A stretch of 64,000 nt of DNA from Acorus gramineus (lineage: Eukaryota > Streptophyta > Magnoliopsida > Acorales > Acoraceae): positions 24,159,774 to 24,223,773 of the forward strand of contig CM060850.1 of the NCBI GenBank assembly GCA_030737835.1. Direction: 5' to 3'. Both the position numbers and the translations under genes were made by a program. A model generated the notes under the pieces. That model did no database searches. It worked only from the letters and a program-made list of their open reading frames with translations, and was not told the DNA's origin. This document shows, piece by piece, positions 36,988 to 49,000 of this stretch; positions within the stretch are counted from its first letter, which is position 1, and every line of letters starts with the position of its first letter.

Positions 36988-39900
36988 GGGAAAAATCGAT
37001 ATAACCCCCTATAAACTTGCGTAAATTGATTCCAGTCCCTGTAAAATTGGATAATCGTCATAAGTCCCTGTAAAAATTGAAAAACAGTCGTTTCAGTCCT
37101 ATCGTCACAATTGTTAACTAGGGGTATAGTTAACTCTCACCACATATGCAAATGACTAGATTTCCCTTCATATACCTTTCAACCCTAACATTTGACCTAA
37201 CTATTCAATCTCTCTCTCAAACATACTCTCCCCTCTCGTGGATGGTCTGCGCAACCAGCGTCTTCCACGGCGACGACCGAGCATCTTCCACGGTGACCAC
37301 CAAGCGAAGGGATTTGAAGGGCATCTCGAAATCTCCATTTCATCGACTGAGTAAGTGCATTTAGGGTTTATAAATTATGAATCAATTGAACTAGGGTTTT
37401 GAATGTTTTATTTTTGAAAATTTTTGGGGTTTCTCATATTTATTTAGGGTTTTGAATATACGAGGATATTGGGATGGGTTTTTTGGGGGTCCTGAGATTT
37501 GTCCCTCATATTTGAAATATTTTTGGGTTTGCAAGGTTTGATCTTTTAAATTGTTTTGGGTATTAGTTTGATTTTTGTTCATTTTTGGATGTTTTGGGTT
37601 TACATTTGAAATGCTTATGTGATGAAGGCCCCTATTCGATGTTGAAATGGTGCATGTGAGTTGTTTTTTGTTTTGAATAGCACATGTACACCAACAAATC
37701 TTGCATTTTGTTATGGCATTTTCAGTACTGTTATGGTTTTGCACTTTTTAATTTTGAGTTTGATATTTTTATTTCTCCTTTGGTGTATATTGGTTTTCAA
37801 TTTTCTGATTTGTCAATTATCTTAGTCAATTCTATGAGATTGAAATATTTTTGTTTGTTGGTTATTTCAATCAGTATAATGGAAGATTTATATCGTGTAA
37901 CATTTCTATCCAGTGGATATTGGAAGCCTGTCAAGTCACGAAATGGGCAAAATTATGTGGAGGGTAAACAATTCAGTAAAATGTTAGATCGGGATAAGAT
38001 TGCGATGATAGATATGTGGGATGATTTTCCAGAGTGGTCCAAAACAAACAGTACAAAGTCTATCACGTTTGCATATTTGTTGCCTAATGTATTGCCAAAA
38101 AAATATGTTGAGGTAAAGGCAGATGCCCAATTGCTGGATATATTCAAAGAGAATGAGAAGACCCACACGTTCAGTCTATATGTGATCAACTCAGATAAAT
38201 CAACAGATGAAGTGGTGGAGACTGTTGAGAGATCAAGGACAGACAAGCACTCAGATATGGTGGACCTAGATATACATGAAGAAGGGGCTGATAGACCTAC
38301 AGAAGAAGAGGCTGAGAGACCTGCTGAGGTAGAGGCTGAGAGACTAGCTGAAGAAGAGGTTGTTAGATCTGATCGGTTTGAGGTAATGGCTGATGTAGTG
38401 GCTGATATAGCTGTTGATGCTGATATTGCAGAGATAAGGGCCTTGAAGCAACTGTTCCCATAGTTTTTCCTAGCGCAGAGCATCATACTTGTGTTAGACA
38501 CTTGTACAAAAGTTTCAAAAAGAAGAATCCAGGTGAATTGCTTGAGAGACTAGTGTGGTTGTGTGCCAATTCATACCACCTGTCAGCATGGGAGCCGATT
38601 CACCAAGCATGGGAAGATTCCCACATGAAATTAATTTTGGTGGAATTTCAGCCCAAACAACTAGCAGTGGAATGAGATATACTCTTAGCTAATTTATATG
38701 AGTAGACACTAGTTGATTTAGTAATTAATGTTTTTAATTTTTCTCATTTTAGTATTAGTGTTGGAGGAATGAATGTCAGTGGTCCTAGTACACAAACTAG
38801 TGTACATCATTCAAGGTATAAATTTTTTTTGATGTGTATTACATATTAGCCTGACTAATTTAATGCTTTTCACTGCAAGTACACAGAGTAGTGCCCATGA
38901 ATTCAGGTACTGATGATGTTCAATTTGAACCATTTTTGTATATAGTATTGCAACAAAATAAACATAGTTATGTTCAGTTCTGGCACCAGGTCCAATGTTA
39001 TAGGGGGGAGAGGCAGAACCTTGGGAGTTGGAAATAAGATCCTGACCAAGAGAGGCCAGCATTTCCATTGAGGATGACAGGTCTGTTCTACTTTGTTTAA
39101 CACAAAAAAATAAATAAAGAATGAGTAAAATGCAAGAGGTGCTAAATATATTGATTTTCTTTTGATGTTTAGTGCTGCTACAAGGTGATCAAGGTGCTGA
39201 AATTGCTGCTGCTGCTACTTTTGAAGACTTCTGAAGATAATTGAGTGTTTAGTGCTTGCTGCTACTTCTGAAGACAGCTTGTTTCAGGCTGCTGCTGCTC
39301 AAGATTCCTTATTCAAGGCTTCTGCTGCTGTTGGAGACTTTTTTTTTCTCTAGTTTGTTGCTTTTGAAGATTGTGTGTTATGCTTGCTTTAGATCAATGT
39401 ATCATGTGTTTAAACAATGTGTATTATGTTTGTTATGGAACAGTGTGTGCTGTTGAACTTGTGGTTTTTTGGTTGTTGTATGTTTATCTGCAAAACAAAT
39501 GATTTAATTTATGATGTGTTGTTTACAAATGTTCAGGTTTCAACTATGTGTTGTTTATAATGTGAGATAATATTCAGGTCTGCTGTTGATTAAGTAGGTG
39601 TAGAATATTCAGGTCTGTTGTTGATTAAGTAGGTGCAGAATATTCAGGCTGAAAATGCATAATGTTTATAAGTATGTGCAGAATTTTTAGAATTTTTTTA
39701 GCCGTTGGAGTTGTCTCAAAAAAACCAAAAAAAAAAAAAAAAGTTGCCCGTTGGAGAAGATGAGGGCAATTTTGAAATTTCACTTCGCTCAAGGGCATTT
39801 TAGGCATAGAAAAGAATCTATATAGATTTACTCACTTGTGTAGGGACTTTTTCGAATATTAGTTTCACGGAGTCCGTTACCCGGACGGAATATTCGCAGC

Positions 39901-40049
39901 GTATACCATTTTTTTTTTTTTTGGACTTTTAACTCGGGGACTAAAATAGTTAACTCAGGCAAAATATAAGGACCTATATCGATTTTATGATTTTGCAGGG
40001 ACTGAAATCGATTTTCCTGACTTTACAGGGAGTTACATCGATTTTTCCC
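36988..40049 (+). mobile_element. Mutator-like element (MULE) with exact 9-bp target duplication
   Basis: The termini GGGAAAAATCGATATAAC and (inverted) GGGAAAAATCGATGTAAC begin inverted repeats that remain recognisable for about 150 bp (repeated CAGTCCCTGTAAA-type motifs). AAATATTTA is duplicated exactly at 36979-36987 and 40050-40058. The interior holds a broken MULE transposase (37879-38675) and a Ser/Leu-coding GCTGCT-rich repetitive tract near 39170-39370. At 3062 bp it is an internally deleted element. Confidence 0.88.
37684..38675 (+). pseudogene. Internally deleted MULE transposase
   Basis: The open frame to 38463 encodes 259 aa. From Met66 (37879) it reads MEDLYRVTFLSSGYWKP and continues to an acidic Glu/Ala/Asp tract, the usual N-terminal part of plant MULE transposases. 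At about 38436 the frame shifts. The other frame then reads KGLEATVPIVFPSAEHHTCV, RHLYKSFKKKNPGELLERL and AWEPIHQAWEDSH up to a TGA at 38673. VFPxAEHRxCVRHLYxNFKK is the diagnostic motif of the MULE catalytic domain. The catalytic core before it (first two acidic residues), the zinc knuckle and SWIM parts are missing. The open N-terminal frame may still yield a protein, but not an active transposase. Confidence 0.8.
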
Positions 40050-40063
40050 AAATATTTATTTTA

Positions 40064-40599
40064 GGGAACAATCCATATAACCCCCTGTAAACTACCTAAA
40101 ATCCATATAACCCCCTTCTTTTTCAAAACTTTATATAACCCCTGAAAACACCTGTGTAAATCCAAATAGACCCCTGAGTTAAATTTTCTTTGATAGATGA
40201 AGAAATCATGTGTATATTCTGGTTAGTTAATTCTAATTGAAAATATAGTATAACAAAAACCATCTGCAATGTGTTAAAAATGCGAAATATTATATGTAAA
40301 TGACGCTTTTAACCCTACAAATAAGGTTTTATAATCTATTCATATGGGTAAAATAGCCATTTGCAGGAGATTTTTAGCATTTTTAACAAACTGTAGAGGG
40401 GTTTGGAATACTGGGTTTTCAATTAGGGTTAACCAAACAAAATATTTGCATAATATTCTTCATTTGTCAACAAAGGTTTAATTCAGAGGGTTATTTGGAT
40501 TTACATAGGTGTTTTAAGGGGGTTATATGGACTTTAGGAAACGTCAAGGGATTATATGAATTTAGAACAATTTACCGAGTGGGTATTTGGATTTTTCTC
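40064..40599. mobile_element. MULE-type foldback MITE 2
   Basis: The left end GGGAACAATCCATATAACCC and inverted right end GAGAAAAATCCAAATACCC have long inverted arms with the same CATATAACCCC motifs as MITE 1. The 9-bp flanks TTTATTTTA (40055-40063) and TTTTTTTTA (40600-40608) differ by one base. It abuts the right end of the MULE, and their target duplications overlap. Confidence 0.75.
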
Positions 40600-40939
40600 T
40601 TTTTTTTATTGGGGAGTGTGAACCAATTTTTTTCATTTCTATTTTTTTCCTATAAAATTATTAATTATTTATATATATTTATTCAAAATTTAAGATTTTA
40701 TATTAGAATTAGATAAATCATAAATATATTTTAAGATTTCAAAATCAAATTTAAGTTTAACATATCATTATATTCAAAAAATTTAAAATTTAAAATTAAA
40801 GATGTTCATTAAATATATCTCAATTGTATTCTATAAATATTTGTCACTTTAATTCTATTATAATACAAAAAAATAATTGATGTTATACAAATTTATTATC
40901 TTATATGTTAAATGGAATTAACTTTTTGGATAATTAACA

Positions 40940-40965
40940 CTAGTCTTCCCCACATGCACAATGTG
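40940..40965 (-). mobile_element. Helitron 3' terminus (minus strand)
   Basis: On the minus strand a small hairpin (CACAT-loop-ATGTG) is followed by GGGAAGA and the terminal CTAG, then T. The end GTGGGGAAGACTAGT closely matches GTAGGGGAGACTAGT of the Helitron ending at 60762. The 5' end was not found. Confidence 0.5.
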
Positions 40966-41866
40966 CTTGTAAACAAAAAAAAATTGAGAGAGCTATCCAC
41001 AACTAATACTCTCAATTTTTCAATATATCATATTATATATATATATAAATGATATAATAAATTTTTTAATAATAATTAAATAAATCGTTTATAAAATTTA
41101 TTATAAAATTACACATAAAGCAGATGTGTTACAACATAAAATGAATTTTTTATATATATACCCCTCAACCAACCTTAAATTGTAAAACTATCCCATTTGA
41201 AATTCTGAATCAAGAATATCGTTTGAATACATAGAAGCAAAAAAACAAAAACCATTAAGATTTGGTGGATATTTATGATATTATCCAATTTATATATAGA
41301 TACAAAATAAATCAAGAATTAAATAATATATAAAATTCTTCAAAAATTCAGAAATTTTCAAGTATAACCCTGATTGGGGTGATCATTAGTTGTTGGAAAG
41401 AGCTTTTCGATATATATTTATGACTATGAAATAGATTTTTTTTCCCCAAAATGACAATTTCACAATCAAAAGTTTTTACGATGAAAAGTGAGATCAAACG
41501 TGGAAACTCATATTTGATCCGAAATTAGCTATTTATCATCTATATTTCATGATTATCTCAATCTAAATCTATTAAAAAATGACAAAAAAATAATAATAAT
41601 GTGGCACCATCACCATTCATTCATATTAAAAAGATAAATTTAATGAATATATCACATTACCCTTTATTTTTATTCCATTCTTACACTTAATCCAAAAAAT
41701 AATGATTATAAAAAATAAGGGTACATTCAAATTTTAAAGTGTTAGAAAGAAACAAAATTGAAAAACTTAAACACTTTTGATTAGTATACAAATAGATTCT
41801 ATAAGCATTTTGTCTATATTGTATTATTCATATGAATATTATAGTTAATCTTATACATTTAAGCCC

Positions 41867-41895
41867 ACGTGCATTTGGCACGTTTATAAAACTAG
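41867..41895 (+). mobile_element. Helitron 3' terminus (plus strand)
   Basis: A hairpin with stem ACGTGC/GCACGT (41867-41883), 8 bases, then CTAG (41892-41895) followed by T. Hairpin plus CTRR is the Helitron 3' end. The 5' end was not located. Confidence 0.5.
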
Positions 41896-43019
41896 TAATT
41901 ATTCATTTAGAAGGAAAAAATACTGATAGTTATATTCAGATAAGTTTTGATAAAACCTTATGACTATTCTAAGGCAACTGAAATTATATATAAAAGTTTA
42001 TGTATGTCAATGAATGAAAATATACTTTCATGTTATTTTAAAAAAATTATCTCATATAACACTCTGGCATGCATTCTCAAAAAATATCACATCTATCATA
42101 TCATGCACATATCTTTCACACTTCTTCCCAAACACAAAAAATTTATGAAAATGTATAATTGTCATTTAAAATTTTCTGAACTCTTATTCACCACTATGAA
42201 CCAAATAACAAAAATATCACTTTTACATTTTTCAATTAGAATAACTAAAATAACAATCAAATAAAAATGTGCTTGTTCTACATGGATTATTATCTATTCT
42301 GATATAGTTATCAAATATAGTTATCAAGGACAAATGATGGAGGAGTTCCGAAGATAGACCATGTGAATACGTTTTTTGTTTCAAAACTAGGCAAAGTTTT
42401 ATTTTTTTTTCAATCTTTTTTATTTTTTACATTTGGCACAAATGAGTTCGTTTAATTTAAAATTGAGCAATATACACTTTACGTCAAAATATATATTTTA
42501 TTAGACGATATTTATTAGTTTTAAAAAATTAAAACATGTTGAAATTATAAGTGACTGTCGAAAGAGTGCCCCTTTCCACAAATTTTTGAAAACACTTAGA
42601 ACATCTTTTTTAGCAAAAATTTTATAACCCTTCACTAACTAATGGAGTGCAATCATCCCTACTTTCTTCTTTTTTTCCCTTTTTTTTAAGATATCTGACT
42701 GACTAAACGAACTGTTAACCTCCACCCCTCTTCATCATCAGTTTAGGTGCAGATGTTATTTCAATTCCAGCACACAAGACGACTTGCATGAAGACCAATT
42801 TATGTTGCTTCCCATAACCAGTCAAGAAATATTAACAAGCTCATCCATGGAAAGCTATCCAAATATAGCCTGCAGATTTACAGGCAGGTGTTTGAGTTGA
42901 CATGGGACTTAACTGTGCATAAAAAATCCATGGAGCAACAGCTCAAAGAATATCACACCTCATGCGCAGACAGAGATCCAATTGGATGCGGGGACTTGAG
43001 GGTAGGGAAAGAATGACAA

Positions 43020-46000
43020 CTAAAAGAGAGAGTTGTAGGTGAGCAACGTTGCAGCAATGGAACCGATGCAGATTGCCAGGGATGGGAGTAGTGTGATGTT
43101 CAAGAGCTTGTTCTCGCCCAAGTATCCGGCCAACGTTATTGTACCATCAGCAACCACGCGAGCAAGAGTGCCAGCTTCCGTAGACAATAACCCTCCATTG
43201 TATGTTCCACGAGCTAGCCGAGATGACATGACTCGAGAGAGGAGAGATAAGTTCACACCTGGATCGGGTCAAGAAAACAAAGGTTAGTGTCACAAATCAA
43301 TCTTGGCAAAATATTTTGGCATCCTATGTTAAATGCACAACCTTAATTCGAACGTCTACCAGATATGAATGAGAGATGAGGAATTTAGACAGGTGGACAC
43401 CATGGATTGAAAAAAACCTAATTGTAAGACACGTTCTTCTAATTTGTTCCAGTTTCTACACCACAATGCAATCCATCATCACTTTTTAAAAGTGAAGATC
43501 AATCCTAGGTAAGCTATGGAGCCCACAGCAGAAACTGGGATGGTGGTTGTAAAAACAAGATATTATTACATTTTCTACAAGAAATTTCTGCATAGCCTCT
43601 CATGGTTAGAAAAGTTATCAAGGCTTCAAACACTCCTATAATGTCAGATATTTGAGCCTAAATTTCTCTTACATACACCCATTGATATCAAATTTAGCTC
43701 ATGAACTGAAAAGAAAGAAACACATACGCCTCAATGTTTTAATTAACTTGGTAGATGTTAGACTGTAGCATGACAGTTAGAAAACTTCGCAAAGTAATGT
43801 CCACGTCAAAGTTTCAATGAGGAAAAAAAATAAGCGAAGATCAAAATAGAAAATTTCCAATTGCTCTCTATTTCCAATTGCACCAAGGGAACACAAACTT
43901 GAAAGAAGTTAGATGTGAACTGGTAGTGTTGAAACATGGCTTGGAAATATGCCCACCTCCGCTGCCGATGTATAGTTAATTGATAGAGCAGTTATGCAAG
44001 TGGCACAGAGAATAGTGAAGATGGATGAGAAATTCCAAATCCTTTGTGCAGAATATGCAAGTAAGTGGACAAACTATGAGCCAGGGTTCATTGAGGAGAT
44101 TTTCTGAAATGATGTGGAATATGTGTGTAAAAGGCATTGATAGATAAGGCAGTGAAATAGTTAAATCTAAAAGACAAATATGAAGCTCTCAGAACAAGAG
44201 AATTTAAAATGGTAATACAAAAGAAATAACTATTATGTATCGGCTATTCCAGATTTCCAGGCCTACACAGCAAGAATTTCAGAAGCAGAATCAATCTGTA
44301 CTTTCATTATAAATATTATTGTAGAACAAGAGCTACAAGGGATGGAAGATGTTGCATTAACAAAACATATCCAGAGCATCAACTGGTTTATAATAAATGA
44401 TGAAGAAACAAGTGAAGAATGCCCTACGATGACGGAAGGACGATTGGGTTATAGGTAAGAGAATTGACATTTTCAGGGTTTAGAGCTTGGCCAAGAAAAA
44501 GCAACACACCAAAGGAAAGCACACAATTAACGAGCAATGTATATGACAGTCTACATAGAGCAATAATGTGGCAGTCATGCACTAAATCTGAAAAAGACAT
44601 GTGAAATATACACATCCAATCCATGTTAAGGATTTGTTGAAACAATAATGTAGAATGTAGCTGGAAAGGGGTGGAATAATGGGATCTTTTACCACTCCTT
44701 GCACTTAATATATATACAGGAAGAAAGACAGATTGGAAATGTAACTATGAAGAACAGATGCAAAAGAGGTGCACAAACCAATATCAGTCAGAAAGTTGAA
44801 AAATGAAATGTAGATGTTGAAACAGCCCAAGTAAACGAGTCTGAATTAGTCCTACCCTACCTAAGCACACTAAAATGATCTGATCACCAGTTCTAGAACA
44901 CCCTAAAACCTCTAAATACCAAGTAACGTTGTATCGCTTTAGGTGATATACCCAATGCAACCTAAAGTTGAATCAAGAATTCAAAGTTTCAATTCCAAGC
45001 CCACTGAGCCCAACCCGGGTCTCTGAATGTGAATAACATCAGTCAGTTTTAATGACATGAAAATGGTGATTGCAAAGAGAAAATGAGAAAAAAATATGTA
45101 TCTCGTTGTTATACAGTTGAAGAGGCATAAAAAGAAATGTTTAAATAACCACTGGAAACATTAATGGGCCAAAGGACAGACAAAGGAGTAGGCAAAATTT
45201 AAGGAAGTATACATATATAATATATATTAAGAATAGATTACAAAAATATCACATGAAATATATAATTCTGAGTAGCAAACAGTTAGCATCAGATAATCAA
45301 AATTTGATAACTATTCTTAACCCCTGATCAATTCATAATTTACCTTCAAGAACTTCGGAAAATACAAATGTAATAAGCGCTGAGCAGATGTATTGTGGTA
45401 CAGAGTAATGGCTGCTGATATTGAAACTTAGGACTATACCAATGCACACCATAATTTCAGATGCCAGTAAAATTTGCCTGCAAAATTATCAACCCAATAA
45501 GAAGATCAGAAATGAGGCAATGGAAATTTTTTTTTGAAAATAAAGCATGTAGCGCAGGGCACATTCATGCATCAAGAATCAAACAAATTATAGAGTTGAT
45601 GATACAGTACAAAAGAAATAAGAAACAAGAAGGAAATAATTGAATTTTGATTTAGATATTTTAGTGGATGACATATTAGGCATTTTAGGTTTTGTTTCCC
45701 TGCTATTTCTAATGTTATGTTTGTAGCATTAAGATCTATTTCTCATTTCTTTCCTGCTTTTTTGGAATATTTTAAAATGTCACTTTCTTTACAACTGCTG
45801 GATTAGCCGTGGGACTTGCTTCTATAGTAAGGGGCCAATTAATGTTTACTTGGGTGCCTTTTAGTGGTTACATGGTTTCTTCAGGTTCTTGAAGTTGTTT
45901 CAGGACCTTAATATATTAAGTACCTTGGTTAGCTGCACAATAAATGAAAATTACAGTTATTTTTCAGGATAGTAGGATCCGTAAATGACCATTATGAAAT

Positions 46001-49000
46001 GGAAGCTATTAGACACAACCCCGTTTACAGCCCTTGCGTGCACTACACACCCGTTTTGATTTTTTTATAAAAACAGTAAACCTCATCTAATGAGGTATAT
46101 ACTTTTTTAAAATATGAAATATATACTCCAATGAATTGTATGGACCCATTTTTAGGAAATATATATTATTGGACAGCTATCGACTTGTAGTATATATGCA
46201 CTCAAAGAGTTTGACATATATATATTTCACATGGTGAAAAATAAAGTCATATACCCAAGTTTGCATTTTTCCATGCTCGGAAACGTAAAAAAAAAAAACC
46301 AGAGTACTATCACAACTTAAGTGCCAAAACTTTCACAAGGAAAACACAATTAATGAAGAGTAACACTATTTGGCGTAAATACTGTAATGCTGAAATAGTG
46401 ATAGAACTCATAAAGCCATGATATCACATAATGCCACATGCCTAACAATCTTTCTGAAGTCGACCATAAAAAAAAGTCCTCAATGGAATCTTTAGTAAGA
46501 AAAACACAAAGAAATTCATCAACCTAGAAATTTCTCTGTCAGAATTACACTACTCATGGACAAGGTAAAGGGCTCTTTTGGAAATAAAACACTATATAAC
46601 CAACAAATGAAATTATACTCGGGCTCCATCTAAATAAAAGAATCTGTAGAGAATTATTCACTAGGCTATTAGTTCATGGTTTCTTGTTGATCAGCATTAC
46701 GCTTCTGAAATATAGATCAGCATAAATACATATTTTCAATACCTGTCTTCAAACATGTTACTGATGTAGCTTCCAACAATGATATTCACAGGAAGAACTG
46801 TGAGACCCAGGCATGCAAGAAATATAGCAACAGAGCTAGTTGTCCAATTAAAATAATACGTTGTAATGACACTCGACTCTGAAAGCAAAATCTCCATAGC
46901 ATATTTGAGCATGAAATAAATCAACAACTGGACCTGCAAATGTGGAAGAAATCAATTGAAGAAAACCTATATTAATGCTACATCATCATTATGGAATAAT
47001 AATAAACATCTATAGTGTGCTAAAAGAAGTACAAGAATGAGTTCATTTTGCATCTAGGTGTAACAAAAATTTAAAAAAGATGTATTGGAATCAATAATAT
47101 GAAACAACATTCCAATTCAGATGTGATGGAGGATGGTGCAAATCGGATACCAGCCCATAACTTGATTAACTTTACATTGGAACCAACACTCAAGATATCC
47201 CAGTACAGAACATGCATGGAGGAGAAGGCCACACATGTAACACAGAGTGCATTGAACGTATATTTTTCACAAATTTGTAAATATGTTCATCACTATATCT
47301 ACTTAATGTGAAATCCCTTGACTATTAAAAGAAATCCAATGAGTGGCCAAGTTCTTTCTGTGTGTGTTAAGTCCTGTCTCAAAAGCATGGGATTTTTATG
47401 GGGCATGTCTCAATCCACCCTATTGTCAGAGTGATTAGATTGATTTGACAGTTAGGTTGAAGAACTAATATAATTTGATATAGGGGAATGCTAGATCCTT
47501 GACCAAAATCAGTTGGCAGTTTGGAAACTGCATTGAAGGTAGAAGACCAATCATGATAGAATAAGTGAATCATCCTTTAATCTATCAGTATTCTGTGAAC
47601 TAACATAATCAAGGATGCAAACAAACCAAATAAAGAAAATAGGCATGAATTTACACAAGAAACTCTATCAGAAATCCGATCCTAATTCAAGCACTAGGCC
47701 TACCCTACCTGATTCTATTAACCAAGAGCCATGTGTCATAGGACACCAATGGTACTATTATGTGCCATGCCCTCCATAAAAAATAGGGTGAATTGCCCAA
47801 ATACCCCTGCAGCCAACCCCTAATATTTCTTCTGCCCCTGCCTTTTAAAAAAAAAAAAATTTACCCCTGCAGCAAACACCTAATTTTTTTTCTACCCTCA
47901 TCCCTTTAATTCCCCCAGCCCCACAAAATCGCAGTTTCCCCCCTGTAAGTGCATATATGTTTTCTGTGATTTTTGAAACACAAAATGTAATTTCTGTAAA
48001 TATTATTTATAAGTGCATTACTATGCATGTCATGCAAAAATGCTAACTTGCAAAACACTAGAGAAACATACATTAATGCATAATACTTGAAAATATTTTA
48101 TCACAATAAATACATCAAAGCACTTGAATTCATCTAATGTTTGTATTCCGATGTTCTTTTCCTACCCTAATGAACTAAGATGTTGTATTTAATCTGATCA
48201 TCTTCATGTCATTTTGGTTGAAATCAAATCCATTGTTACACCTTCGAGTTAGCAAACGTACATCATTAGGAAGAAAGCGCAGTTCAAACTATATTAGAGA
48301 TGTAATAATTAGTCAAACACTCAAATAAATCAAACACCAACAAGTGTGTACTTCATGACAATATAAGAACCACATATATATTAATGTTATGCATTAATGT
48401 ATGTTTCTCTAGTGTTTTGCAAGTTATCATTTTTACATGACATAATATGCACAGATAATATTTACAAAAATTCCATTTTGTATTCTCTAAGCTACAGAAA
48501 ATATATATGCACTCACAAGGGGGAAACTATGATTTTGTGGGACTGGGGGAATTAAAGGGATGAGGGTAGAAAAAAAATTAGGTGTTCGTTGCAGGGGTAA
48601 ATTTTTTTTTTTCAAAAGGTGGGGGCAGAAAAAATATTGGGAGTTGGCTGCTAGGGTATTTGGGCAATTCACCCTAAAGAATATTGCTTGATGTCCTTTC
48701 TCCCCAATTCCACCTATAAATCCTCATTCACACTATCTCTAGCATACAATGCATATACACATACCATAATAAACAATTCTTTCTCATTCTGTCGTCCATT
48801 GGTGCTGTTCTTAGACTCCTTCCAAAATGTCCAATTGTAGATCCACAATTCAACAATTCATTCATCTCAAAATTCTCATATGCACAGCACTCGCTGATGC
48901 ACGGGGGATCCAGGATAAGAGAGAGGACTCGGAAATAAGAATGAAAAGGAGAGTAGAATTTCACTACTCTCAACAAAAACCAAAGAGAACTATAAGTTGT

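Larger units (their letters stand above)
40600..43019. other. Intergenic, Helitron ends, PHT5 3' flank
   Basis: AT-rich sequence. Two Helitron-type 3' ends lie at 40940 (minus) and 41895 (plus). The last few hundred bases before 43020 are less AT-rich and probably include the PHT5 3'UTR. No other gene is seen. Confidence 0.5.
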
